Positions 1-12,076 are shown, counted from the stretch's first letter. The stretch is 37,383 bases of DNA from Phoronis australis (GCA_002633005.1 NMRA01000167.1:325785-363167); one strand, 5' to 3'. Notes: generated from the sequence alone by a model not told the origin. A program made the numbers and translations.

Positions 1-172
1 ATCACAAACCTTACCTTTGTATGAGGTCGTGCTTACTTCCTCTCATAGAAGCACCCTTTTTACGCAATCTCGGATTTAGTTGGCACGGCTGCAAGCCATT
101 TCACCATGTATTTAAAGGGCTCGCGAAATCGAGGCTGTTAATCTATCACCACTAGTGCACGCACGCCCTCTA
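1..172. repeat. Dispersed ~170 bp repeat, copy A
   Basis: This segment matches 33166-33338 in the same orientation at roughly 85% identity by eye, from ATCACAAACCTTACC to the CTAG near the end. Both copies hold a TATA-like TATTTAAAG (here 109-117) followed by GGGCT, then ATCACCACTAGT. The match starts at the window edge, so the true left boundary is unknown. It could be a terminal or promoter part of a larger element, or a short interspersed repeat. No coding potential is visible. Confidence 0.8.
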
Positions 173-1990
173 GTTATTGTAGATTTTCCGAATAGCCCCA
201 TTAACTTGCAATGTCAAATAATTTGGGGTGTTATACTGTTATAGTAACATAACAACGAAATGAACTACAGATTTAGACATTACGTAAATGAATTATAACA
301 CTAACAGGGATATATTCATTGATTCAAGGGATTGATATCAGATAAAGGAAAAGTTATTACAATATGGAAAATTTAGTCAAGCAAGAGCCACGGGTAGTTG
401 CGCTTAAACAATGACCATTGGGATGTTTGTGTTTGTTGGCTGTCATGTAATTTTGCCGAAAAATCTCTGGTTGTCATGGACAGTAACTCAAGAGTCTCGC
501 TTGATTATTCCATTAGCAACAAATCAACAAGGATTTACTGATGCAGTGAAATTAGGCCTGATTTGACAAAAACTTGCTCAAAACTTAGTAAAACAGACAA
601 CCGGAAATCACAGTGCAAAGTCGCGGTTTGTACCTCTGGGATAGCAAGAGGTAACACAATAACGTATAGATCGCGTGCAGGATTTGGTATCCCATGTATA
701 ACATTCTATGGCAGGGGTAAACCATGGCATATTCAATGTGCCCCAGCGTCACTGGTACTGTATACAAATTGGTGTGTGTTATTTTGTAGGTAAAGACTTC
801 AACATAAATTCAGGGTGCCTGCAGGGTTGTAATCAACTGGCACAGTCCCCCTTTTAAACCACATTTGAAAACACGTTAAAATGCGCCAAAAACAATCGAC
901 GCTTCATGGTAATGTCTTCCTGATACAGGTGATGTTGTAATACTCTATCTGAATGTTTCAGATGGATCCAGCTAAACTAGCAAGCCGGGCTGCACTGCGT
1001 AAACCGTCCAAGCCGGGTTCATGTGATGTTTAATGGAGAAAATATGAATTGTACCGGACGGTCCCGTATAACAGAAGAAGTATCAATGTGAATGAAGTTG
1101 TCATATATTCAGTGTCACGACTGTCTACATTATGAACTACGGGAGATTTCAGGAGGAGCCTCCAAGAACAGAGCTCCTCGTGGACTAACCGTCGATGTAT
1201 TTATTTGTTCTTATATGTCTCGAGAACCTCACCTGCTCAGTCAATGATCGTTTTCCAGCACAGCCCTAAAAGACAAGTGGGTAATCCCATGCTGAGTGTC
1301 CTTAAAATAATTAGTGATTTGTACAATAAAACAATAATTATTCCTTCATACTGCACAATGAGCGAATACCTTTTTACATGTTGTTTTGAGGTTCAGTTGT
1401 CTGACATCTAAAGATGGTTTGATTTGGAGTGGCTAGTAGGTCTTAGTGGTAGCTCTACAGGAATCAGCAGTTTAAAAACAAAAGTGCATTTTGGGGTGAT
1501 TTATGTCTTTCACTAAGAAGATCCCTGTGGTTAAGATGCCATTATTGTTTGCTCGCAAACGACGCAAAATGTTAATTGATTTCACATTGCGCTTTGTTTG
1601 TCCTTCACGTGCCATAAAAGTCAAACACTCAAAACGAAACCTCGGAGGTACATCTATTTGAAGTCGATACCCGGTGGCCTATTTCGATTATAACATTTAT
1701 TTTCAGTTGAGATCTGTCAAGCAATGTAACGGACAAACGCAACACATATCTTACACAGGTTTTCTATCTACACAGTGCACTGTTTCGCGTTGTTATGCTG
1801 TGAATTATGATGGTCATGTGTCACATCTCTGGGGTTTCACCTTTCGCATTCCTAGTAGGCTCTGTTATGAGACAAATATCCTTTATTAGATTACCTTCTC
1901 ATAATGTTCTGTGTCGTTTCCTGTTGTTACATTTACCTTTATTGTTGAACTGTATTAACATTGGGCCATGATTTAGTTGACCAAATGTTA
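173..1990. other. No gene recognised
   Basis: AT-rich sequence with only short ORFs (under 80 codons) that show no recognisable domain. I see no repeat, hairpin or splice-site pair worth calling. Most likely intergenic or intronic DNA. Confidence 0.6.
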
Positions 1991-1991
1991 A

Positions 1992-2690
1992 TTTTTTTTT
2001 CAAGTTTCAAATGTTTATTATCCTCTAGTAAACAAATTTCTAGAACATGAGAGATGAAACAATACAAAAAAAAACATTGATTGTCCTCTGACTAATCCAG
2101 AGATATCACTAGATAACTTTTCAGGGTGTAATTTAACGAGGTTAACAAAAGTTCGAAAGTTGATGTCCTTTTGTACACATTTTTATGAAAATACATAATT
2201 TTTGGCCGGTATGACCAGTCGGTTAACATCATAATTTTCCAGCTGAATACTTTCCAAAACTCCAATTAAAATAGTTACTTTGTCTACAGAAAGATATAAA
2301 TGGTTTATTTGCAGTGAACAGGGGTCAAAAGTGAGATACAAGGGATATTCCCAAAACAAATTGAGAAAGGTCTCACCGTGCTCTCCACAGAAAGAACATC
2401 TGTTTTTACATTAATTTTATGCAATAATTTATTGTATGGCAATATCCTGTGAATTGGGCGGTACTGAAACCAACGCGATATCGTGTCTTTTGTACAGTGT
2501 TTTGTAAAAGAATGTTGATTTACTACCCTCCACCGTGTGTCGAAATTGATATCTACATCAGATACCCATCTGTTTTTATATTTACAAGCTGTCTGAAATG
2601 ACTGTATTAAGATGTCGTAAATATTCACAACTTGACATTTGTTAGGTAAAATTTCATATATAAACCTTGGAGAATTTAGTAAGAAAATGT
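1992..2690 (-). pseudogene. 3' end of an L1/Tx1-like non-LTR retrotransposon (ORF2 C-terminus), decayed
   Basis: Read on the minus strand, this gives the region downstream of the reverse transcriptase of L1/Tx1-type LINEs. It starts with a segment carrying RWFQYRPIHRIL then NKLLHKI (within 2628-2400). After a frameshift near 2400 it gives CSFCGE (first four residues at 2387-2398) followed by ET and NLFWE, the Cys-rich motif typical of these ORF2 C-termini. Coding similarity continues past an in-frame TAA to about 2110. An AATAAA lies at 2019-2014 and an A9 run at 2000-1992, which marks the 3' end. At least one frameshift and one stop show it is dead. The assignment rests on motif recognition; the exact clade is not determined. 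Confidence 0.75.
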
Positions 2691-4435
2691 CGTCTTGTCT
2701 GTTTCTTCAATGTTCTTAATTTGTACAGTTCTACGATAGGTTTTGACAGCGTGGTAAAAACGTCGAGCTCAACTATAGTTGCTATTACTTCTGTAACTTT
2801 GAAATGACGTCATTACTTCACATCTGTTTTTGTCTCAAAGGTTTAAAAAAATACTTGAAAATATTACAACAAAGCCAGATCATTGGTGAATGCATGTCGC
2901 GTAGCTTTATAGAGTATTGGTGAAAAATAGCCAACATATTTGTATTAAAAGCGTAGCTAGTATTACATACTGCTTTTTGTTAATTTATGTTCCTGTGCTA
3001 GTTTAGAGCGCCACCGGTATTTGGTGTGTTTTCAAGTTTTCTGACTGTATTACCTGTAGGCATGTATAAAGTTGTCGATTTTTGTATCACTGGATTTGCA
3101 TGCAGCATACATTTGATTGTTGGTCTTTTGTCAGGGTGACATACATTGGTTTATTAATTTGAAATTTAAAATGAGGGTGGCCTCTTCAGTGATAGCACTG
3201 CTTTCCAAGAGGGCCAATGCAGTTCGACTGCAGTAGAAAGGGTATATGAACGTATAATCTGTTTTCAAATGCCCACCGGTCTCAACTAATACATTATGTA
3301 GGTCATGGTTTCCACAACGAATACTCGAACTAAATTGAATGCATAGTCAGGGGCGTGAGAAATCAGCTTGAAGTTCAAAATATGGTCCGTCAAATTCGTG
3401 TTACTTGAAAGCTTAAAAAAACTAACAACTTCGCTTTGTACAAACATTGAGAACTGATAACCATTGAGACAAACACATGCAGGGCCGTCAGAGTTTCTAC
3501 TTTAGTCATAACGCTGTAGCTGATAACTTACATTTATATAAAATACAACAAAATTGATCATTCCTCGTCAAGTTTCGCAGAAACATATTTTTGTGCACGT
3601 GTCTAAACTTTATTTTTCATTTTGCATTCAAAGTTGTTGAAACGAAGCACTTGTCTTTAACTAATTAAAGCAATAACTTGAAATCGTCTGATGTTTTTCG
3701 TGGAAGTGTTTTAAGTGCTGTTGCGTAAAGTCCACTCAATCAGACGAGTCGCTTTCGGTAACTTAAATTCATTACTTCAACGTTAATTGCTGTTAATTTC
3801 ATGAAACAAAACGTTGGTGATAAGATCCGATCAGAATATTATGATTGTCGCGTGAGCCTTTGCCACAAGAAGATAATATTAATTTTGACCAAATTAGAAG
3901 CAAGAAGTGGAAGAAATTATCTCAACAGAATGTTCATTTGGCACCAAAATGTTTTCACACAGGATCTGTCAACGAAAAATTTTACCGCAACTCCAAATTG
4001 TATGATCCAACTTTCCTATTGAGTGAATTCTCGGCAAGGAAGGACTGTGTGTAAACTTAAATTTGTTCGAAATGAGTGGAGAATTGCCGTACTTATGATA
4101 CAACGAATGCGGAGGTTGCGAAAAGGCCTCGATTCCAACCATCAATAGGCTTTTTGTAGTTTTATTTGCTGTCCCACTTTCGATAACATGAAGACCAGTC
4201 TTTGCTGCCGGCTTCCGGCTGCCGACTTGCCGTAACAGGCCCGGTCCTTATTTATTATTTTGTGGTCCTGCCCACACGACTACGTTTTCGTTTTGAAAAC
4301 CAAACTATTTATGTGTCCCTTTTTAAAATGTTCTCCTTCTGCATGAGCACCATCGTGGCTTTTTCAAAAAGCTATGGTTTCGTGTGCTCACGCGAGTATC
4401 ATAGAACAGGTTTTCAACAAATCGTTTACTCGACA
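2691..4435. other. No gene recognised
   Basis: AT-rich non-coding sequence. Short ORFs near 3801-4054 and 4202-4525 show no known domain, signal peptide or splice context. A tiny TGCAGT-TCG-ACTGCA dyad near 3220 is not remarkable. The LINE relic may extend slightly into the left end, but decay prevents a firm boundary. Confidence 0.55.
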
Positions 4436-5562
4436 GAAGCCGTGTCCGGAAAAACAATACGTTTCGTTTTCAGAAGTTTGTCGAACGATGTGGACACTGG
4501 GTACATACTAAGGCAGTTGAAATGATTGTATCAGATTTAACTTACGTTCTCGGCAAATCACATTCGATGTAAATACAGAAGTACGCACTTGTAGTAATTG
4601 CTTCTTAATAAATGATCATCAATTCGAAAAGTACATACCGTTTTTAAAAGTATTGTAATGCTGATATAATCGTAATTGCTGACGCGCAAACGTTGTGGTC
4701 GAGGTCTTACGCATGATCAACCGGTCTCCGACTCACCTACCGACTGTTCTGCCAAAAAATCGTGGCCTATGCTTTTTGTCTCAAAACCGTCAGCTTCTCC
4801 ATTGAACAGTGGAACCCGTTTAGTGGACAGGAAATTCAAACTTGTGCTTGCTGTTTACGGAATGAAGTATGTTAAATGACTACCGAGTATTTTGTTTAGG
4901 AACTTTGCAATTGTCGCTTTGGCTACCGGAAACGTACGTTGGGATGTCCACTGCCAGAGACCATTGGAGACGTTGAACGCTGAAGCAAGACCAACGTGAA
5001 AAGGNGAAGCCGTGTCCGGAAAAACAATACGTTTCGTTTTCAGAAGTTTGTCGAACGATATGGACACTGGGTACATACTAAGGCAGTTGAAACTTTATCT
5101 TACGTTCTCGGCAAATCACATTCGATGTAAATACAGAAGTACGCACTTGTAGTAATTGCTTCTTAATAAATGATCCTCAATTCGAAAAGTACATACCGTT
5201 TTTAAAAGTATTGTAATGCTGATATAATCGTAATTGCTGACGCGCAAACGTTGTGGTCGAGGTCTTACGCATGATCAACCGGTCTCCGACTCACCTACCG
5301 ACTGTTCTGCCAAAAAATCGTGGCCTATGCTTTTTGTCTCAAAACTGTCAGCTGCTCCATTGAACCGTGGAACCCGTTTAGTGGACAGGAAATTCAAACT
5401 TGTGCTTGCTGTTTACGGGATGAAGTATGTTAAATGACTACCGAGTATTTTGTTTAGGAACTTTGCAATTGTCGCTTTGGCTACCGGGAACGTACGTTGG
5501 GATGTCCACTGCCAGAGACCATTGGAGACGTTGAACGCTGAAGCAAGACCAACGTGAAAAGG
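4436..5562. repeat. Direct duplication of a ~560 bp block with an N at the junction
   Basis: Copy A (4436-5004) and copy B (5006-5562) both run from GAAGCCGTGTCCGG to CCAACGTGAAAAGG. They are nearly identical; the main difference is a ~12 bp length change around 4520-4533 versus 5090-5094. The only base between them is the N at 5005. This pattern is expected when an assembler joins overlapping or allelic contigs with a single N, so the duplication may be artificial. A real recent tandem duplication is the alternative. The block shows no convincing coding content. Confidence 0.9.
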
Positions 5563-6470
5563 CTAAAGGCATTAGTCACATAACTGTTCTTTTGAGACTG
5601 CTTGAATGGCACTCGTTCATACGAGAGCCATTCAGAATAGTATAGTAAGAGGTTTAGGACACGTATTTTTGCGGGTCTTCGGTCAAAGACCATAAGTCCT
5701 AGAGGAAAGGTCAAAGGTCACATAGGATGGATGCAATGGGAAGGGACATCATCCGCCTACCAGACCGAAGTGTCAATGACGTCATACCTCATTACTTAAT
5801 AGATTTAATTGGACTCGTTAGATAGGCACCTCGATCCAAGGTCAAGGACATACGTGTAAGAAGTCGGAAGGAAGACAAGCTCGAATTGGAAATCACGTGA
5901 CTGCTGACGTGTCAGGTAGGTTAGGGCGTGGCACCGTTCATTGCCTGGATGTTCTGACACTAAAAAGACGTTGTCTTTGTTCAACTGATCGAGAGCCGAA
6001 ACAATATAGGGATTACGCTGCTGAATAAGAACAAAGGGTGGATTACCTTATTTCGCATGCGCCACGTGTCGTCATTGAAGTATCCCCTTGGTTCTCTCTC
6101 CTTTCTCAACAACAAAAATTGCACCCTCTCATCTCTGAACAACAGCTGTCGCCTGTATCTAACCCAGGTATCGACGGTACTAAATTAACGACACTAATAA
6201 CAAAACACCGAAATTCCTCGCCTTGTCGATTTCTGGTACCGTCGTACTCCTTTTCAGCTAAAATGAGATTGACCGTCGTCCGTCTGTCTCGGAATATACA
6301 CGTGTCACATCAATTAACGCGTTTGGCTATATCAGTTTTCTTACGTGTAAAAACTTAATGTTCGCTTGACACAGGGCTGTTGGTGGGGCATTTTCATAGT
6401 CAGCTGTCTAGACTCATATGTACGTCCAATATCAACTTATATAATCCACCTATCTTTCTCAAAATTACAT
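5563..6470. other. No gene recognised
   Basis: Unique-looking non-coding sequence after the duplication. Its only notable structure is the hairpin at 5603-5634, listed separately. ORFs at 5481-5714 (minus) and 6038-6358 (plus) have no recognisable domain. Confidence 0.55.
5603..5634. other. Near-perfect hairpin
   Basis: TGAATGGC (5603-5610) pairs with GCCATTCA (5627-5634). After one A-A mismatch, CTCGT (5612-5616) pairs with ACGAG (5621-5625), leaving a TCAT loop. An outer CTGTTCT/AGAATAG pairing can extend it across an asymmetric bulge. It is short for a microRNA precursor. Its role is unknown; it may be the relic of a small inverted-repeat element. Confidence 0.7.
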
Positions 6471-6630
6471 TATCACGTCACAACGCTCTTCAGAGCAGCA
6501 AATTAAACTATCACGTCACAACGTACTTCAGAGCAGAAAATGAAATTATCATATCACAACAGTCTTCAGAGAATTAAATTAAATTAAATTTATCATATCA
6601 CAGTGCTATTCTGAGCACCACCAAGGGTAC
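6471..6630. repeat. Short tandem repeat, four units of 38-44 bp
   Basis: Units begin at 6471, 6509, 6547 and 6591 with TATCACGTCACA or TATCATATCACA. Each carries a YTTCAGAG or similar core and then an AAATTAAA-rich spacer. The period is 38, 38 and 44 bp; the last step is lengthened by repeated AAATT. The first units hold CRE-like ACGTCA half-sites. It is a degenerate minisatellite with no sign of coding. Confidence 0.8.
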
Positions 6631-6774
6631 GTATCCAAACGTTGTATATACTCTATCTACACAAGGAGAGAAATGATTCCGAAATGAGGACCTGTAGGCC
6701 TATATTTTCGGTAAGTGATTTCATTCTATCTCTAAGAGGGGCATTGGAAATATTTTCATAAGCTTTCTGTTAGG

Positions 6775-7300
6775 GAAATTCTTTTAATTTCGTTTAACGT
6801 ACTGGGTATTCAGTCGGAATCCAGTCTTTCGTTGTTTTTAACCAGCCGTCTATACTGAATATTCAAGATGCTTTTTAAAAACTCGTTTTTTCTTTTTTAT
6901 TATCATTTCCTTTTTACAGATTTTTAAAATTTAGATTAACGTATTCGGCATCCAGCCTTTCGTTGTTTTTGACCAGCCGCCTATACTGAATATTCAAGAC
7001 GCTTTTTAAATGTTCCTTTTTATTATTATTTTCTTAGGGAGATTTTTTTAAGTTCAGACACGTTTGGGCAGGCCCAACACACGAAAGCACTTGCTATGTA
7101 ATACACAAATTTTGACCGATCATGTGCTAACATTTGAGATCACGTGACCCTAATCGATGTAGGCCGAAAGGGTTACTTCTGACACGTTCGGGCACGTTTG
7201 GGCAGACCCGGCAAAAGAAAACTCTCATTTCGCAATACCTAAAGATTGACCAATCACATGCTGTTATTTGCAATGACGTTATATTAACCGGTTTAGACTG
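6775..7300. repeat. Two adjoining tandem duplications with ~131 and 134 bp periods
   Basis: The segment at 6821 (CCAGTCTTTCGTTGTTTTT, ending CTTTTTAAA) recurs at 6952, a shift of 131 bp. Just downstream, a segment holding CACGTTTGGGCAG followed by GACCGATCATGTGCT (from 7057) recurs from 7191 as CACGTTTGGGCAG and GACCAATCACATGCT, a shift of 134 bp. An A/T-rich lead-in (GATTTTTTTAAG-like) precedes several units, so both may come from one ~130 bp ancestral unit. A TACTTAAAGGG box lies just after, at 7315-7325. Confidence 0.75.
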
Positions 7301-7853
7301 GCTTTTCGTTCATGTACTTAAAGGGTTACGTTTTGTCAATTTCAGCACATCAAACCATCTGAGATCACCAGAAAACAACAAGTGACCCAATGAAGACGAA
7401 ATAAGACACACGACTGGTTAGTGACTTTACACAATGACATGCAATATGACTCACTTGCTATTCAACCGCCAACGGGACGGTAAAAATCACAGAATCAACG
7501 ACGTGTAGAAGAAAATTATAGAGATAGAGTACTCAGCTTATTGCTTCAGTTAGAGCGGTATGAAGGAAAGTGATTTCCATACAGACGTATATGATTGCTA
7601 ATGAGACACGTAAACAATTTATACACGAATGTGACGATTATAGAGCTGATCGTTATCTAATTGAGGCATCTTCGTTTTTAGAAATTAATGATCGAGGATT
7701 ATATTTTCAACGACCTCTTTGAAAGTGACTACGAGAGAGCGGACAACTTTTTACAGAAGTATGTCGGACGTGTTGTTTTATGGTATTCAGATTCGTCTTC
7801 AGATTGACGTTTACTGTATCTATTTAATTAATTATTTATCTATTTTTTCAGCA

Positions 7854-9640
7854 ATGACAGAACACAGCTGCAATATTTGTGGAAAGACGTTCCCTACGCT
7901 CCGGGGCTTACAAAGACATCGACAAAGGGTTCAAGGGGGGAGGCACGCTTGCGAATTTTGTGGCAGTACATTCAGCCAAGGGGACAGTGTCGAGAGACAC
8001 CGATGCGGCCAAAATCAGTGTGACGGCCCCCAACACGGCTACGGACACGGGCGACACGACGATCGATTGTGTTTCTTTCGCTGTGTGGCCGTTCATAGAC
8101 TGCGATGTCGGAGGGGTTTACAGAAGTTGACCAAACAACTTTACGACCAATATCTTCGTCATAAAGGTATACCATAGAAACAATTTCAAGGCGTGTTCCT
8201 GGGCGATGTTCCAGAAATACAAAACGTGTTCCAAATCAGCATCTACGTATACGAGTTGGAAGAATCTGAAGACGGTGTCACTGCTCCCTTCCTTTGTCGA
8301 CCCTATCACCAGCTGGACGACGAGCTTTTTCTCAACTTGTACGATGACCACTTTTCGTACATTCACAACATCAAAAAGTACTAATAGGTCTTACCAATGC
8401 AATCTCTGTGGTTCGTTTTGGAGTACCGCGTCGAAAGTATCTGGACACCAACAAATGTGCGTTAACAATGTGAGACACTTTTTTCCTGGTAAAGCGTACG
8501 CAACGCCACTCACAGGTTTCGAGAAACTGGAAGAAGAGGGATACGTCATTCCCGAAAGTGATCGGTACTACCCCTACAGGGCGGCGTTTGATATAGAGAC
8601 GTTCATGAACGCAATGGTAAACGTCGGAGGTCCTAAACAAACCTGGGAGAGAGAACACGAGATCATTAGCGTTTCTGTGGCCAGCAACGTCGACGGGTTT
8701 GAAGATCCGCAGTGTTTTGTATCTAACGGTGTCCCCAAAGAAGTGGTGAGAAAAGTATTCAACATCTTGCCGTCTTTAGTTACCAAGCATGATGCCTACT
8801 TGGAGCGAAGTTTGCGTGGGTCTTTCAAGAAATTCAAGAGACGGTTCGTGGGTATGTAGCAGGTGGATGGCGTTGAGGAAGACGGGGAAACCGAAGATAA
8901 ACCTCCTCGTCACTTCCTGCTAGACCTGGCGACCGAGTTTGATTGTTACCTCAAATAGATGCCGACGGTTGGTTTCAATTCGGGAAATTACGACCTGAAT
9001 ACCATGAAGTAGCAGTTTTTCCAATACTTTTATTAATGCAAGATTTAAGGTTCGTGATCAAGTGCAACAATAACTTTTAATGCTTAACAACAGATCAACT
9101 TCAATTTCTCGACATTGTCTATTACTTGGCCCCGGGTTGTAGCTATGCAAAATTTTTGAAGGCGTACGGGACGACTGAAGAGAAAGATTTCTTCCCCAAC
9201 GAGTATGTTGATAACTTGGGTAAACTAGAGGAAACGGCTCTACCACCTCAAACGGCTTTTTACAGCAGTTTGAAAGGGGAGGCGATAAGCGACGATGATT
9301 ACGCCCTCTGTCTGAAGGCATGGAAAGACAACACCATGAAGAGTCTGAAAGATTTTTTTGTGTGGTACCATAGCAAAGACACCGAACCCATGCTGGAAGC
9401 CGTCGATACCATGGCGGCATTCTACAAGGAAAAGGGCGTCGACCTCTTCAAGGATGTCATAAGCGTGCCCGGACTGACCATTAAGATTCTCTTCAAAAAT
9501 GTCGGTAACGTATTCTTTACGCTCTTTGAGGAAAAACACTAACGTATATCACTATATCCTTACCAACAATTTATATTGGGTTTGTGTTTGGATACGTGGT
9601 ACAATGCTAAAACAAAACGAATGTCTGAGGGATGGATAAA
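7854..9640 (+). pseudogene. C2H2 zinc-finger plus family B DNA polymerase (exonuclease part), decayed and truncated
   Basis: The likely start is the ATG at 7854, which directly follows a TTTTTTCAGCA tract that could be a splice acceptor. Order along the gene: Cys2-type fingers CNIC and CEFC (frame 0); a segment ending HFSYIHNIKKY; a frameshift near 8380; a third finger CNLCGSFW with HQQMC; Exo I as AAFDIETF (Asp codon 8590, Glu codon 8596); Exo II as GFNSGNYDL (8971-8997); a second frameshift near 9040; and Exo III region FLDIVYYLAPG (Asp codon 9111). The tail ends in a segment carrying VPGLTIKILFKN and stops shortly after a third frameshift at ~9541. In-frame stops are at 8175, 8857, 8956, 9010, 9034 and 9078. 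The palm motifs (SLYP- and DTD-type) are not seen. Family members with this zinc-finger/polymerase layout recur in invertebrate genomes; a link to Polinton-like or viral protein-primed polymerases is inferred. Confidence 0.8.
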
Positions 9641-11925
9641 AATTATATGCTTAAATAATATTGAATATCTATCTTTAATCTACACGAGTCCTGTTACCAT
9701 TCTAAAGCTGAAATTTTTACATGTTTCAAGAAAAAAATTCAGGGGTATAAAAATAGATAGAGAGGTCAATGAGTGTACAATGGTGGTAGGTGTCGTTTAT
9801 GGTGGATACGAATCTACTGGTAAAATTTCCGCCAAGAGTTTGGTAGGTCATGTAAATTGTATGATTCCTTAGGTTCTATTAGAAACTGTTCCATGTGCTT
9901 AAAGACTTCCCTGGACGAACTTTTGTTTTTGATATTTCTGTTGGAATTCCCGAGTCTCAAATATTCAGCAATGTGAGTTGGCCAAATCGCAACATCTTGG
10001 ATTTTCAGGTAGCTGCTACCCGTAGCATGATGTTATGTCTAACCCTGTTCTTAGTTGATGCTGTCATCCCTGTCTCTCCAGGTTTACGAAACTCTCCAAA
10101 TGAAGGCTTGGCGTTGGTCTTTATTGGGTCTTCTTGGCTTCGTCCAAGCCCAAATAGCAGCATTTGACTTTGTCGCCATCCCGCCTGTAAGAGAAGGGAT
10201 GTAGGACGATAGTATTTGTTCCTCTCAAGAAATTCACCACTTCCCTCTCTTAAAAGTATGCCAAACCGGGCTTCGGCCATTAAACAGATACTAAGATCGA
10301 CTCTCATCCATTTCTCTGAAAAAATTATGCTATGTTACCTCGGCAACACCTAAAACTTGAAGGAGAAATGAAAAACCCCTTGAAAGATATGCTAAACGTT
10401 CAAGCGTGACCTACGCTTATACAGAATTTTGCGGCAACAGTGGCAAAAAGACCATTAACCAGGGACCACATTATCCAATTTGTGAGCTAAGGTGTGCAAG
10501 TTTTTAGTTGATTCTTGCTTTTTACTTAGAAAATTGACGTCAACGATGTATGAGTAGGTGAAAGAAAGAGGATTGATTGAAATCATTAAAACAGGGTTTA
10601 GCATCTTTTTAACGTAAAGGTATTTTGGATCAATGTCCTTCTCTCATGTTGTCACGTTCGTGGATGTTGAGAAAATGTCTAATGAAAATCTCCATAAAAG
10701 CTCAAGCACATTGGTTCAAATACATTTACATTTCTTCACATATACCCCTGTCTGGAAGTTCAGTCCATCTTTCTCAACGGAAACTGGTGGAATTCGTCTC
10801 CTCAGAACCTAAAATGTCTCCTTTCTTTGCACGGCTCCTATCTGTATCACCAAACGTCTTCCTCTCACGCTTGAACACTTCATTATAAGTTTTTAGAAGT
10901 TCGATACCAGCAAACCTAATTTCAGAACAAATTGTGCTGCTACGAAGCCGCCATCATCTCCCGAGCGATGTCACACACTTTCAAGAAATGGCACGAGCGT
11001 ACTGCTTTGAAAACGACGACATACTTTTCATTGTTACAAAAGGTGAAGAATTACGCAAGAAAATGACGTTTGTTGCATTGTTTTTCACTAAGTGGTTGTA
11101 ACGGGCAAGGTAAGTGTCACTTGACTCCCAGATTTTGCGAGCATCCCACCCGGTCTTTAGCTCTACATGCTGATACAAGTTTCACAGCGAGGTGAAGAGT
11201 AGAACTACTAGGGCTGTGTGCAATTTCGAGGTCTGTCGGCGCTGAACACCCAGTGAAGCTGCATTGACGATAATCTTCGTACAGCTAGCTGGCTGGCTAC
11301 TCTACTCAAGCATTGGAACTTCACTCACTCGTCGTTCTGGATAATACGAGGCTCATTGTCAATACGAAGAGAATGATTGAGATGCATTCCTTTCCCCAAC
11401 TTCTGTCGCTCTGTAGAGAAATTATCAATGATGAATGCCTTTTGCGTGGAGCTTAAAGACTTTATCGCGGCCTTAAACATGTCGGGTACTTGGCACTCAA
11501 ACAAAGCTTCCCTAATAATCGATGGAAAGGTTTGAATTCACATCTGCACGTTGTCTCACGATTACGGCGTCGTGCGGAGAGAAACGCTAAAAGTATTTTT
11601 ATTGGATTTAGAAGACAAGTGATCGGTACGTAATTTTAAGTTATTTTTCGTCCTTGTGTTACGTTTATCATAATATTTTGCAACACCGTTTGGTAAGAAG
11701 TAGTAGTTTGCTATACACCTTTTTTGTTTTAACTTTAGTCAATCTCTCGCTCACTCGTACACTCGCTGACTCGCCAACTTACAAGAAATTACGAAATATA
11801 GGATAACAAGAATGCATTACGTTTATCTATTCTACAACTACATGCTGGGTCTGATTCGCACCTTGTTGCTTTATGAATCAGTTGTGTGATGACGTCATTG
11901 GTCATCCACAGTGGCTTGTCAATCT
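9641..11925. other. No gene recognised
   Basis: Non-coding or unrecognisable. ORFs of 87-100 codons occur at 9576-9872, 9895-10167, 10005-10307 (minus) and 10625-10888, but none shows a known motif, and the first two pairs overlap on opposite strands or in different frames. I could not find the palm domain of the polymerase relic here. A CTCGCTCACTCG-like degenerate microsatellite lies near 11743-11780. Confidence 0.5.
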
Positions 11926-12076
11926 GAGCCTAGTTGCATAAACCTTATACACCGAAAAGTAGCAATGACGTGTCATTATCAAACGCCACGTTGTCATTGT
12001 TGAACAATGCACGTGACGTTACGCAACAATCAAACTTATCCAGCGGATAATTTTGAAGCTTTATGCAACCGGGCTC
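11926..12076. mobile_element. Small MITE-like element with 17 bp terminal inverted repeats
   Basis: The left end GAGCCTAGTTGCATAAA and the reverse complement of the right end (GAGCCCGGTTGCATAAA) match at 15 of 17 positions. They bound a 151 bp non-coding element. No clear target-site duplication is visible, so the superfamily cannot be assigned. A CACGTT/AACGTG-rich interior gives extra dyad symmetry. Confidence 0.7.

Noticed and set aside
6471-6630. CRISPR-like array of short repeats with spacers
   Set aside because: Spacing is 38-44 bp with no unique spacers, the repeats are degenerate, and the window is eukaryotic.
8175-9012. Four of the six in-frame stops in the polymerase relic are TAG, hinting at amber recoding
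   Set aside because: TAA stops are also present, three frameshifts break the same gene, and other genes in the window show ordinary decay. Chance plus pseudogene status explains it.
10005-10307. 100-codon minus ORF as a gene
   Set aside because: No recognisable motif, no splice context, and an opposing ORF overlaps it.
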